The translations under genes were made by a program, and so were the position numbers. A stretch of DNA of 64,000 nucleotides from Vulcanimicrobiota bacterium (GTDB lineage Bacteria > Vulcanimicrobiota > Vulcanimicrobiia > Vulcanimicrobiales > Vulcanimicrobiaceae), in NCBI GenBank assembly GCA_003140215.1, contig PLJL01000005.1, positions 62,001 to 126,000 on the forward strand, read 5' to 3'. The number at the start of each line of letters is the position of its first letter. Position 1 is the stretch's first letter. This document shows, piece by piece, positions 9,059 through 17,167 of the stretch. The notes beneath the pieces were generated by a model. The model had not been told where the DNA came from, did not search any database, and saw only the letters and a list, made by a program, of their open reading frames with translations.

Positions 9059-9126
9059 CAGGCCCGTGAAGAGACAGCAATCGGTCTCGATCGAAAGTGC
9101 GTTCTCCGACACCGTGGTGTTCGGCG
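9059..9126 (-). pseudogene. Remnant of a second copy of the PD-(D/E)XK-like nuclease gene
   Basis: Compared with the coding sequence at about 15334-15401 of the 566-aa nuclease-like gene, these 68 bases match at all but about 11 positions. The encoded peptide (PNTTVSENALSIETD, then FTGL) aligns with PNATASENALPIEAD and FTGL of that protein. It is preceded by a stop (TAG) and followed shortly by a TGA, and similarity ends abruptly at 9058. So a fragment of a paralogue was left behind between the DUF4062 gene and the HEAT-like remnant. Direct reading of both stretches supports this; no alignment program was run. Confidence 0.65.
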
Positions 9127-9147
9127 CAACCTTCTAACTCGACAATC

Positions 9148-11220
9148 TCAGCCACGTTGGTCCGCGGTCAGCGACGCTACATCCCTCGCCGCAGTAGCAA
9201 GCATTTGGTAGTAATGATCGGGTAGAGTCTCGCGCAAAGCGTCCGGAGCATTTGCTATAACCTTTACAAGCGCATTCGAAAGTCCGACATGGTGAAGCAC
9301 GACCTGATATACTGACATGAGCCCGCTTGGCGCCGTGGCATCCGCTAGGATTTCCAGCATCGCCACATTATCGGCGTACGCGACACTGCTCCAAATATAG
9401 CGCGGATGAGGACACATCAGGAGACTTTGCAAAACGCCTTGCCCCACACCTCCGCGATTTCGTAGCCTCTGGAGGTAGTTCTGGCGCAGCAGCAATCGCA
9501 CATCCCATTCAATCACTTGTGGCGACGCCGATAAGATTGCTCGCATGATAAGCTCGATCGGCAGAATCCACTTCAGCATGTCGACTGCCGATACATGGAC
9601 GTCTTCCGGCTGGGGCACAATGAGGAACTGCGGCTTCTCTTGCAGTTCCGATCCAAGAGCTGTTATCGACACCTTGCCGCTCTTCGATGCTCCGTCCCTG
9701 CGCAATCTATATCGAACAAAAGGACCCAGTCGGACATCGTGCGCGTATATCATATCGATCCTATCGCCAGACATGCGGACTAGCGCCTCGGAGTTCTCCT
9801 CAGCGTTTCCCATGGAAAATCCCAGCACGGCGAGGGCTCCCGTGTCACCGCCGCGTGAGGTCGCAAGCAAGAATGGGCTGTCGCTTTGAAGGTACGCACC
9901 CATTAGTCCGGCCGTTGGCACCACGCTGTCATCAAGGTCAAACACGTGCGCAGGAAATCCATAGTGATTGAATAGCGCCATCATTTGCTGCACGTCCAAC
10001 CCAGTGATGGCGTGTTCCCCACCAGCACCTTTGGCGACTACAGCCAAGATCTCACGCATAGTGGGCCGTCTAACTCCGACCGGTAGATAATATTGAAGAA
10101 GGGTCCATGCGGCGCTCAAAGCACTGCTTGTCGCCGAAAACACCTCTTCCTCGAATGGGACACTGTTAACATAGAGATCGATACCGAACAAGCTGACTCG
10201 CGTGGATCGCGTGACAACAACCTGCTCGATTCCCGGGCGCGGCACCAGGACTGTCTTCCCAATTATCGCTCCTGGAAGCGGACGCGCAGTTACGAACCCA
10301 AGGTAAGAAGTGCTGAGCTCAGCCCCTCCATTCCCGGTCAAAAGCCAACTCTTGAATCGCTCGACCGTGAACGTCGACGAAAAAAGGTGCAGACGCCGGC
10401 AAATGCGGCCCACGTTGCCAGCAACGCTCGAGGACAGCTGCGCGTAGTCTCGCAAGAACGCATCGTCTACGTATTCGTGCTCAACCAGAAGAGTTTTCGC
10501 CTCATTCGCGGCAAGATAGTCGGCTAAGTATGAACAGGTTCGGTGTGCCGCTGCCGCCTCGAACGACACTCCTGGCGAGCTGAGGCCTTCGAAGAATGCG
10601 CGCTTAGTGAATTGGAATACGGAAAAGCTCTGTGACCGCCGGTTGTCCCTTGGAGGCCGTTCGAACCCTAGCCCGGCCGAAGCGCGTTGAGACTTGGAGG
10701 CGTGCAACTCCTTCCGAACTTCAGACGACTCGATATCTGCAATCACGGGCTCCGCTCGCGACTGCCGCCAATTTGACATGGCCGCCAGTGTCTGGGACTC
10801 AAGGTCCCGCAAGTCGGAAAAGTACGCGGCCGTTGTCAAATCCTGAACGTCCTTGCGTAGTCGCTGTTGACTCGCCCGCGCCCGATCGTCCTCGATCAGA
10901 TCCGCAGAAACCGCAAACGACGGCCGAGCGACGAAAGCCAGTATCGGCTTGCTATGTTTCTTCGCTGCTTCGAATTCCAGCTCCGTGTAGGACTTGGTCT
11001 CACCGCGCGGTATCGATCCGTATAGATGGCCGAGAATCAGCAGAAATACATCACAATCTGCTATATACGCGCTGCAAAGATCGACGACCGAAGAATCTCG
11101 AGCGCCAAAATATTCCATTACGGTGGGCTGCAGACCGTCCAATCTATGCAAGGCATCCGTCACGGCCTTGCGATAGAGCATGAGATCGCGCGAGGTCGAG
11201 CTGACAAAGACCCTAATCAT
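9148..11220 (-). CDS. DUF4062 (TIR-like fold) protein with a degenerate C39-like peptidase domain
   Basis: Residues 1-100 are a DUF4062 domain (IRVFVSSTSRDLMLYRKAV, FGARDSSVVDLCSAYIADCD, LILGHLYGSIP), a TIR-like fold found at the N-terminus of many conflict-system proteins. Residues about 290-480 follow the layout of a C39/papain-like family: SYLGFVTARPLPGAIIGKTV, then SLFGIDLYVNSVPFEEEVFS, then ITGLDVQQMMALFNHYGFPA and ALAVLGFSM. Where active relatives have Cys (VSACA..) this has SAT, and where they have His (GHAVTVVG) it has GALAVLG, so catalysis looks lost. ATG start at 11220. It stands alone between remnants and the coiled-coil gene. I infer a single-gene defence effector or sensor; its activity is unproven. 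Confidence 0.7.
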   Translation of the reverse strand: MIRVFVSSTSRDLMLYRKAVTDALHRLDGLQPTVMEYFGARDSSVVDLCSAYIADCDVFLLILGHLYGSIPRGETKSYTELEFEAAKKHSKPILAFVARPSFAVSADLIEDDRARASQQRLRKDVQDLTTAAYFSDLRDLESQTLAAMSNWRQSRAEPVIADIESSEVRKELHASKSQRASAGLGFERPPRDNRRSQSFSVFQFTKRAFFEGLSSPGVSFEAAAAHRTCSYLADYLAANEAKTLLVEHEYVDDAFLRDYAQLSSSVAGNVGRICRRLHLFSSTFTVERFKSWLLTGNGGAELSTSYLGFVTARPLPGAIIGKTVLVPRPGIEQVVVTRSTRVSLFGIDLYVNSVPFEEEVFSATSSALSAAWTLLQYYLPVGVRRPTMREILAVVAKGAGGEHAITGLDVQQMMALFNHYGFPAHVFDLDDSVVPTAGLMGAYLQSDSPFLLATSRGGDTGALAVLGFSMGNAEENSEALVRMSGDRIDMIYAHDVRLGPFVRYRLRRDGASKSGKVSITALGSELQEKPQFLIVPQPEDVHVSAVDMLKWILPIELIMRAILSASPQVIEWDVRLLLRQNYLQRLRNRGGVGQGVLQSLLMCPHPRYIWSSVAYADNVAMLEILADATAPSGLMSVYQVVLHHVGLSNALVKVIANAPDALRETLPDHYYQMLATAARDVASLTADQRG

Positions 11221-11353
11221 GGCCTATATCGCAAAGCCCGGCCGACGTGTGACGTCCATCATGCGGCTCACCGCAACAGCGCGGCAACCATGTCACCTTG
11301 CAGAACATTAGTCGATCACTCACGATCACGCTCCACTAGCGAACGCGAAGGCG

Positions 11354-11743
11354 TCAGCGGCCGCGAACGAGGGCGTAGCGCCCCCGCGACGGCTGCTCCA
11401 CGGCACCGATTCCAATGAGACGGACCAGTTGCGCGCGCGTCCCGGCTTTCGTCAACGAGTCGTTCTCGCGAGCTATCTCGTCGAGCGATGCGGATCCGTT
11501 GAAGCGACGAAGAATGCGCAGGATGTGCTGAAGTCGAACGCGGTCACGCTCGTCGTCATCTATTTCGCCGGACTCAACGGAGCGCGGCAAGTTGCGCACG
11601 CGCTTCTCTAATATCGCGAATTGGCGCTCCAACAGGTCGATTCGATCTTCTAGTTCAGCCTTCGTAGATCGCATCTCGTAAACAAATATCTCACGGCCGC
11701 TTGATTTACGCAAGACAACCTCGAGGCGGTCCGCGTTCGCCAT
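11354..11743 (-). CDS. Small coiled-coil / winged-helix-like protein
   Basis: From the ATG at 11743 the protein is 129 aa: an N-terminal strand-rich segment, a coiled coil (about residues 25-55, KAELEDRIDLLERQFAILEK), and a C-terminal region that looks like a winged helix (LDEIARENDSLTKAGTRAQL, then GAVEQPSRGRYALV). The open frame extends to 11866, but that part is low-complexity and arginine-rich. No known family recognised. It lies downstream of kwaB on the same strand with about 170 bases between, so it may be a regulator or accessory of that module or an independent cargo gene. Confidence 0.55.
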   Translation of the reverse strand: MANADRLEVVLRKSSGREIFVYEMRSTKAELEDRIDLLERQFAILEKRVRNLPRSVESGEIDDDERDRVRLQHILRILRRFNGSASLDEIARENDSLTKAGTRAQLVRLIGIGAVEQPSRGRYALVRGR

Positions 11744-11914
11744 GGAGCATGCGATGTGCGCGAGCACGTGCTTTTTCGCCGGCCAAGACGCGCCCTCGTT
11801 TCCGTCCCCGCCCTTTCCCACGGCCGCTCCAAAGAGCCGACGCTGCTGCCGTCTCCGCCACCCCACCCTCTACGGGCCCGCGCCCCGTCTCCCGCCATCC
11901 CGCCTCGCGACGGT

Positions 11915-12856
11915 TCAGAACGGACCGGTCCCGTCGGCCGCGAGCAGTTCGTCGTTGAATTCGCCGCGGTAGACCTCATTGTTGAGAAACTTCACGAACC
12001 GCACGACGTTCTCGCTGGTGAGCCGGATCTTCTTCTTCTCGAAGAAGACGGAGGGGTCGATCTTCTGGTGTTTGCAGCCGAGCTCGATGCGCGGGACATC
12101 CAAGGTCTTGAACCGGGTGTCGGCAAGGAGTCCCTTCACGCGCCTACGCATGTACAGCGGTTTGATCGCGGTCGTCAACGCGATCAACGACGCCGCATCG
12201 AGCGGTATTTGCGCACTGAATTCCGACGCGTAGCTCTTGACCTCTGCGGCGATGTCCTCATCGTCGCGGAAGAGCCGTTCGAAGATGTCGCCCCCGTGCA
12301 GGACGACCACGCCGAGCGGATGCAGGAGCGCCTCGAAGCCGGTCGGCAGGACCAGGGTCGGCTCCGTGACGAGCGCCATCTGGTCCCCAAAGTACCGCGT
12401 GACGAGTTTGCCGTCACCGGTGATGGTCTCGACCCGGCGTTGGATGAAGAACATCCGCGCGTCCCCGGTTCCGAATGCGACGGCGTATAGCTTGACGTTC
12501 GCCCCTTGAATGTCGTGGGCACCGACGGGCTCACGATTGGGCGCCTTCAGAAGTTCCAAAAGCCGCGCGCTGTCGTCTATGGCGTCGTCGGTCGCATAGA
12601 GCGCCTCCTCGCGCGTCGGGTTCGCGCGCGGATCGAACTTGCGGGCTGTCCGACCACGGACGTCCCCGAGGGCGCGCGAGCACGCGCGCTTGAGTGCCGC
12701 GCCCAATTCCGCATCGATTGGGAGCACCTGTGCGATACGCTTCTTGCTCGCCGGCGAGGGTGCCGACACGAGGATGAATTCGACCCCGAGGTTCGAGAGG
12801 TCGATGGCCGCGACGGCGGCCTTGAGTTTCTCAAGGGGGCTTGGCTTAGCGGGAAT
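11915..12856 (-). CDS. kwaB: Kiwa anti-phage protein KwaB (DUF4868), probable ATT start
   Basis: Cytoplasmic effector of the two-gene Kiwa defence system, which acts with the membrane protein KwaA at sites of phage DNA entry. Core DUF4868-like features: VKLYAVAFGTGDARMFFIQR, FGDQMALVTEPTLVLPT, a hinge near VVVLHGGDIFERLF and a C-terminal FEKKKIRLTSENVVRFVKFL. The first usual start codon in frame is the GTG at 12769, but coding-like sequence (LEKLKAAVAAIDLSNLGVE) continues upstream with no ATG, GTG or TTG before the kwaA stop. An ATT at 12856 sits 8 bases after AAGGA and gives 313 aa, close to my recollection of about 315 aa for E. coli KwaB. I therefore infer an ATT start. kwaB follows kwaA by 13 bases. 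Confidence 0.75.
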   Translation of the reverse strand: MPAKPSPLEKLKAAVAAIDLSNLGVEFILVSAPSPASKKRIAQVLPIDAELGAALKRACSRALGDVRGRTARKFDPRANPTREEALYATDDAIDDSARLLELLKAPNREPVGAHDIQGANVKLYAVAFGTGDARMFFIQRRVETITGDGKLVTRYFGDQMALVTEPTLVLPTGFEALLHPLGVVVLHGGDIFERLFRDDEDIAAEVKSYASEFSAQIPLDAASLIALTTAIKPLYMRRRVKGLLADTRFKTLDVPRIELGCKHQKIDPSVFFEKKKIRLTSENVVRFVKFLNNEVYRGEFNDELLAADGTGPF

Positions 12857-12869
12857 CGTCGTCGTCCTT

Positions 12870-13361
12870 CTAGGCCGTGAGGTGTAAGAGGATGTTGCCG
12901 CGCAGCAGTCGCGTCGCCTTGATGGTCTCGCCGGGCGCGGGAAGGTGCCGAGTCACGAGACTAAATGCGCCCTCGGACGTCGTGACATCGGCGATGTCAA
13001 ACCCGAGGATGTAGAGCAGCGGGTTAACCCGCCCCAGACTTCCGCGCGTGAAGATCACGCCGACGATCCACACAAAGATACCGTAGGCGATGAGCGAATT
13101 CCGCGAGGGGGTGTCGGTCGTCAGGAACGGCAGGAGATACGTCGCAAGGAATCCCGCATTGAGATCCGCGCCGGCATCGATTGTCTTGACCGCGAAGTCA
13201 CCGGCCGTTTGGCGTGATCCCAAGAACAGGATCGCCGTCATTGGCGCCGCGGCCACGACAAAGGCCACCGCAAGCGCAATCTTGAGCGGCGTACCTTCCC
13301 ACTTCACCGCGGCGATGACGAACATCGGCGCGTAGGCGCTCAGGAACAGCGACCAATCCAT
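12870..13361 (-). CDS. kwaA: Kiwa anti-phage membrane protein KwaA
   Basis: Integral membrane partner of KwaB. I take ATG 13361, preceded by a GAGAGG-type ribosome site; the open frame further upstream is arginine-rich shadow. The 163-residue protein has about four hydrophobic segments: SLFLSAYAPMFVIAAV, a second near IALAVAFVVAAAPMTAILFL, a third at LNAGFLATYLLPFL and a fourth near SLIAYGIFVWIVGVIFT. It ends in a soluble tail (NPLLYILGFDIADVTTSEG). The LLPFL and NPLLYILGF pattern and the immediate DUF4868 neighbour are the basis for the KwaA call; the sequence alone would only say membrane protein. The stop is 13 bases before the inferred kwaB start. Confidence 0.7.
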   Translation of the reverse strand: MDWSLFLSAYAPMFVIAAVKWEGTPLKIALAVAFVVAAAPMTAILFLGSRQTAGDFAVKTIDAGADLNAGFLATYLLPFLTTDTPSRNSLIAYGIFVWIVGVIFTRGSLGRVNPLLYILGFDIADVTTSEGAFSLVTRHLPAPGETIKATRLLRGNILLHLTA

Positions 13362-13604
13362 GATCGCAGCCTCTCGGGTGACTCTTCTAGAACTCATGGT
13401 CCGTACGTTTTCTGCGCCTTCCGACGCGTGGCCGTCCTCAAACACCTTCGGAGACGCGGCGCACCCACGAGCGCTTCCGGTGCCGGCTTGGTGTCGGTAC
13501 GAGCCCGCCGGCGAACGCCGAACCGGCGGGCGAGGACCACATGATGCCCGGCGCTCGTGCCAGGCGTGTGGCATTCCCAACCGGCCCGATCGCCAGAGTC
13601 TGCA

Positions 13605-14087
13605 TCACGGTCGAAAGCTTCCCAGGGCTGCCCCGAGGATTCGTTCGTCCTGCACGTCTCCCCCACCAGCGACCGCCATGACCGCAATCGGCATCTTCCC
13701 ATGCCGGACGACGTCGGCGCCGCGGATGTGCGCGCAGCCTCCCACTCGGGGCTTGCTCGCGCTTTGACCGACTTTCGGACGCAGCGACGCCGTAACGCAG
13801 GTAGCGCGCCGCGAGGCGGTAACGCGGGCCTCGGGCAAGGTGCCCACCATCTCGGTCGTGATGATCGGCTCCCCGTGCTCAGTCAGCACGACGAACGCGA
13901 CGTGGAGTCCGGCGCGTTGAGCCAGCGCTTCACCCTTGTCGATCGCGCGCTCCGCACTCTTGAGCGAGAGCCCGTCGGGCGCGGCTGCGGTCGTGGCGGG
14001 CCAGTCAGGCGGCACGAACGAGACCGCAAGCGCCGCAGCGAAGATGAGCATGGGAGCGAACGCCCGGGCAGGCAGAATCGCGGACAT
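13605..14087 (-). CDS. Exported GlcG/HbpS-type (DUF336) haem-binding-like protein
   Basis: Signal-peptide-like N-terminus (AFAPMLIFAAALAVSFV) followed by a HbpS/GlcG domain. The family pattern is visible: a helix SAERAIDKGEALAQRAGLHV, a strand AFVVLTEHGEPIIT, then a late glycine-rich block (KMPIAVMAVAGGGDVQDERI) that matches the GAIGVSGG..QD motif with changes. Relatives bind haem or corrinoids or act as accessory proteins near oxidoreductases; no such partner is adjacent here. The middle section (TASRRATCVTASLRPKV) is diverged from the usual helix of KA-TA repeats. It is an odd neighbour between Kiwa and a nuclease-like gene, possibly older cargo or backbone DNA. Confidence 0.55.
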   Translation of the reverse strand: MSAILPARAFAPMLIFAAALAVSFVPPDWPATTAAAPDGLSLKSAERAIDKGEALAQRAGLHVAFVVLTEHGEPIITTEMVGTLPEARVTASRRATCVTASLRPKVGQSASKPRVGGCAHIRGADVVRHGKMPIAVMAVAGGGDVQDERILGAALGSFRP

Positions 14088-14258
14088 CAGTGTTTCCTAC
14101 CTTACCGTCACCGTCGGCCGGTGGCAGCTCGATCATTGAATCCGCACACCTAGGTTTCGACTCGGCCGGGTGTGTGTTACGCTTTTCGTCAGGCCGAGCT
14201 GCTACCTCCGCCTATTCGTCGACCGCCAACATAGACGGCGTGCTTCGCGGCCAGGGCG

Positions 14259-15959
14259 TCATGCGGCGAACCAGCCCTCGCCCAGCGCGAGCAGCGAGCG
14301 CGCGATTTCGCCACCCCGCTCGCGGCCCGGCCTGCGATTTTCCGAGAGCAGGCTGGGCTCGTAATAGACCAAGTAGTCGTTGAGCGACTTGAAGCGCGCG
14401 TCCGTCGGTCCACCCGCGCCGTTCTTGCGGTCGAGGAGCGCTGGCAGACGCATACCGCGCTGGAGAAGGCCCTCCAGCAACTCGACATCCCCCGCGTCGA
14501 GAAGCTCGATCGGCTCGCAACCCGGCAGCAGGCCTTCCTTCGCGATGGCCGCGGGGAGGACGGAGTGCAGCAGATACACGCGCGGCCACTCGGTCGGGGT
14601 CACGATCACCGGAAAGATGCGTTGCCCGTCAGGCCGCGGAAGGTCGGGGAACAGCGCGCCCGAGCGGTAGTCGCGGATACGCTTGTCGAGTTCGCGCGCC
14701 TTCGCGATGAACGCCGCGACGTCGGCCTGTATGCCGTCGTCCTTGAGAGCGAGCACCGATTCGAGCAGCTTCGGACGCTTCGCCATGACCTCGATGAACA
14801 GAACGTCGCCGTTCTCGGCCACCACCACGTCGGTGCTCTTGATCTTCTGCTTCCCTTTCACATACTCGGCCTCCGGGCGCACGATGGCGTCGACGCGGTC
14901 CTCGTAGCCGCGCGAGAAGCAGCACGCGACGTAGTCCTCGAAGAACTCGCCGTAGAAGCGCGTGAACCTCGAACGATCGGCACCGACGTATCCGTCAAGC
15001 AGCAGGAAAAATGCGCCGTCGCCCAGCGCGTTCTGGACCAGCAGTGGGTAGGGCACGAAGAACTTGCCGGTGTCGTGCCGGACGACGGGACGGCGCCATA
15101 GCGAGCCGGACGCCGCGAACGAGAGCGATGTCGCGTCGGCCCATTCGGCGCGCAGTTCCGCAAGCGGAATGCTGCTCACCGCAAACCACTGCTCCATCAC
15201 CCTTTTGTCGGTCAGGCCGACGAGCCATTCGCCGAGGTCGAACAGCGCGCTCATTCGGCCGGCGTACCGCGCGTCGCGGACCGACGTGCAGCGCGAGAAC
15301 GCCGCGTACGTCGCCGCCGCGTACTCGCGCCAGCCCAGGCCCGTGAAACGGCGGAAATCGGCCTCGATCGGGAGCGCGTTCTCCGACGCCGTGGCGTTCG
15401 GCGTCTTCGACCAGTCGATGAAGGCCTCGGCGCGCGCGAGCAGGTCGTGCGGGTTGTCGAGATGCAGCACCGCGGACCGAAGCTCGGAGCGCAGTAGGTC
15501 GGCGGCGGAGTTCTGCGGGTCGGCCGGCAGGATCTCGCTTCCGAGCAGTTCGTTCGCGATGAGGTTCGCGCGCACGAACGCGTCTGCGAACTCGGCTGGC
15601 GACGCATCGACCTGCGACTGCGAGACGACCGCAACACGCAGCACGGCCAACATGCCTTCGCGCGTCAACACCGGGCGATGCGGTTCCAGCGAGTACCGTC
15701 GCAGTAGGGCGTCACCGTAAAGCGGGACCAGCTTAGCGAAGTTCTTGAGGATGGGCACCTGATGTCTACTGTCCTCGACGCCATCGGGCCACGACGCGCC
15801 CAGGAACCCCCAGACCACCTCCACGACGCCGCGCCAATCCATGTTCTGGACGGCGGCTTCCAGCGCGTCCCGCGACGCCTCGCCGCCCCACACGTCTGCG
15901 TGGTAGAGCGGGATGAGGAATCCGGGCGGGCGTGGTACGGCCACGGTGGCAGGCTCCAA
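14259..15959 (-). CDS. PD-(D/E)XK-like single-gene defence candidate, 566 aa
   Basis: Large soluble protein of unrecognised family. Around residues 365-400 it has a restriction-endonuclease-like core: KIKSTDVVVAENGDVLFIEV followed by MAKR, that is, an Asp, a beta hairpin and an E-V-M-A-K where E-x-K is usual, so the catalytic lysine may be displaced. The preceding SRFTRFYGEFFEDYVACCF is typical of helices in front of such nuclease domains. The N-terminal 350 residues are helical with no known motif. A TTG at 15959 is the first start; a GTG five codons later is possible. A fragment of a close paralogue survives at 9059-9126, which supports mobility. Likely a defence nuclease; function inferred from fold-like motif and island context only. 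Confidence 0.55.
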   Translation of the reverse strand: MEPATVAVPRPPGFLIPLYHADVWGGEASRDALEAAVQNMDWRGVVEVVWGFLGASWPDGVEDSRHQVPILKNFAKLVPLYGDALLRRYSLEPHRPVLTREGMLAVLRVAVVSQSQVDASPAEFADAFVRANLIANELLGSEILPADPQNSAADLLRSELRSAVLHLDNPHDLLARAEAFIDWSKTPNATASENALPIEADFRRFTGLGWREYAAATYAAFSRCTSVRDARYAGRMSALFDLGEWLVGLTDKRVMEQWFAVSSIPLAELRAEWADATSLSFAASGSLWRRPVVRHDTGKFFVPYPLLVQNALGDGAFFLLLDGYVGADRSRFTRFYGEFFEDYVACCFSRGYEDRVDAIVRPEAEYVKGKQKIKSTDVVVAENGDVLFIEVMAKRPKLLESVLALKDDGIQADVAAFIAKARELDKRIRDYRSGALFPDLPRPDGQRIFPVIVTPTEWPRVYLLHSVLPAAIAKEGLLPGCEPIELLDAGDVELLEGLLQRGMRLPALLDRKNGAGGPTDARFKSLNDYLVYYEPSLLSENRRPGRERGGEIARSLLALGEGWFAA

Positions 15960-16125
15960 TCAGACGCGCCGCGTCTTCTGGCCACAACACCGGCGGTGCG
16001 AACCAGGGATGCGGTCGGCCGAACGATGCGGTCGTCTGCGGCCGCACGGTTCCAACAAGGCTCCTTAGCAGGACGGTAACACATCCGAAATCTGACCGCA
16101 GCGCCGTCTCGCTACGCTGCGGTCG

Positions 16126-16554
16126 ATGCGCAACCGTCCGGCCGTCGATGCGAGGCCCGACGCGGTCGCGGCGATCGATGCCGTTCTGGATCGCTTCGGT
16201 CCCGGCGCGTTACGGGTCGCGGCGAGCGCCGGCGTGCGGTTCGTCCACCTGCGTCCCAGCGAACGGTACCGCGACCGCTCGCGGGCGCTGCGCCGGCTGG
16301 CCAGCGGCGTCGGCGACTGGCCGGTTCCGCCGGCCGGACTATTCGTCGTCGAGGAGCGCGCGGTGTACCTGCGTTCGACCTCGCCGATGACCGTCGCGCA
16401 CGAGTTCGCGCACGCGCTGGATTGCGCGCTGGGCGGCGGCGTGTACCTCAGCGGGGTCGATCCGCGTGTGCGGCGCGCGTTTCGCAGCGCGCGGGCGTTC
16501 ATCACGCCGTACGCCGCGTCGGGGCTGGACGAGTATTTTGCCGTTATGTGGAAT
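16126..16554 (+). pseudogene. Zinc metallopeptidase gene, copy 2: 5' part, truncated
   Basis: From ATG 16126 the frame matches the intact copy at 29301 through TVAHEFAHALD and ITPYAASGLDEYFA, then leaves it at 16543. The next 11 bases (16544-16554, TTATGTGGAAT) are the same as in copy 1 at the same position. The frame stays open to 16911 through unrelated low-GC DNA, giving a 261-residue chimeric open frame that I do not regard as a real protein. The glutamate that follows EYFA in the intact copy, probably the third zinc ligand, is lost, so any product should be inactive. Upstream similarity to the other copies is shorter than for copy 1. Confidence 0.8.
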
Positions 16555-16756
16555 AGACGACACGGCCGAACGCGTGTTCGACAGCGTCTACAATCTCTGC
16601 CTGCCAATGGTCGCGCTGTAGAACCGCCTTCGAGCTATTCCGTTCAAATCTCGATTCCTGAAGCCGTAACGTTTGACGAACTTCTGGCTCGCGCCAATTT
16701 ATTGTCAGCGAAGCAACGCGGAAGACGGCGATTGCCGCCACCGTCCACTCCAAGAC

Positions 16757-17167
16757 CTAGAGTTGCGTCTTCACCTTTCGAAAAAGACCCCGCACTTCAG
16801 CGATTATCTTCACTACCTCACTCGACTTGCGGACCGCCTTTGGAGTCACGTGCCCCCCAGCACCATCAGATTTCGGATATAAAAAGTCGTTGCGCTGCGA
16901 CCCCACCTTGATCGCCAGCGCCGACGCCTGACGCTCGAACGCATACCCCTTTGCCTCCTTCACAAATGCGGTGAGCTTGTCAACATGCTTGAGCTTGCCA
17001 AATTGCACCGTCGTTCGCCCAAGGTGCGTGCACCAGGCGCCGCCGATCGATTCAAAGCAGTGGTACGCAAGAAAGGCGCCTACCTCCGGGAAACTGTTCG
17101 TATTCGCCACCACCGCAGCATCTGCAGACCTCTCCGCAACCTCCATGAACGCGTCCGGAGCATTCAT
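16757..17167 (-). CDS. HEPN-domain-like protein of a HEPN/MNT-type pair
   Basis: A 136-residue helical protein from ATG 17167, which overlaps the stop of the upstream gene as ATGA. The pattern FPEVGAFLAYHCFESIGGAW, then LKHVDKLTAF, matches the two core helices of HEPN proteins (AYFHAYQAVEKALKALL ... H-x-L), although the usual R-x4-6-H RNase motif is not clear. The C-terminus is basic (RGLFRKVKTQL). HEPN proteins paired with minimal nucleotidyltransferases form toxin-antitoxin systems in which the MNT AMPylates the HEPN RNase. Here both partners look diverged. Low GC and island location fit a transferred module. Family assignment is from pattern only. Confidence 0.5.
   Translation of the reverse strand: MNAPDAFMEVAERSADAAVVANTNSFPEVGAFLAYHCFESIGGAWCTHLGRTTVQFGKLKHVDKLTAFVKEAKGYAFERQASALAIKVGSQRNDFLYPKSDGAGGHVTPKAVRKSSEVVKIIAEVRGLFRKVKTQL

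Noticed and set aside
16544..16753. 69-aa minus-strand frame after the HEPN gene, ending in the shared junction
   Set aside because: Stop falls inside the 11-base junction and the start lies next to the HEPN stop, but there is no ribosome site or recognisable pattern; kept only as a remark on the junction.
16555..16911. C-terminal part of the 261-aa open frame of peptidase copy 2
   Set aside because: Unrelated to the intact copy after the junction and overlaps the antisense HEPN gene; read-through only.
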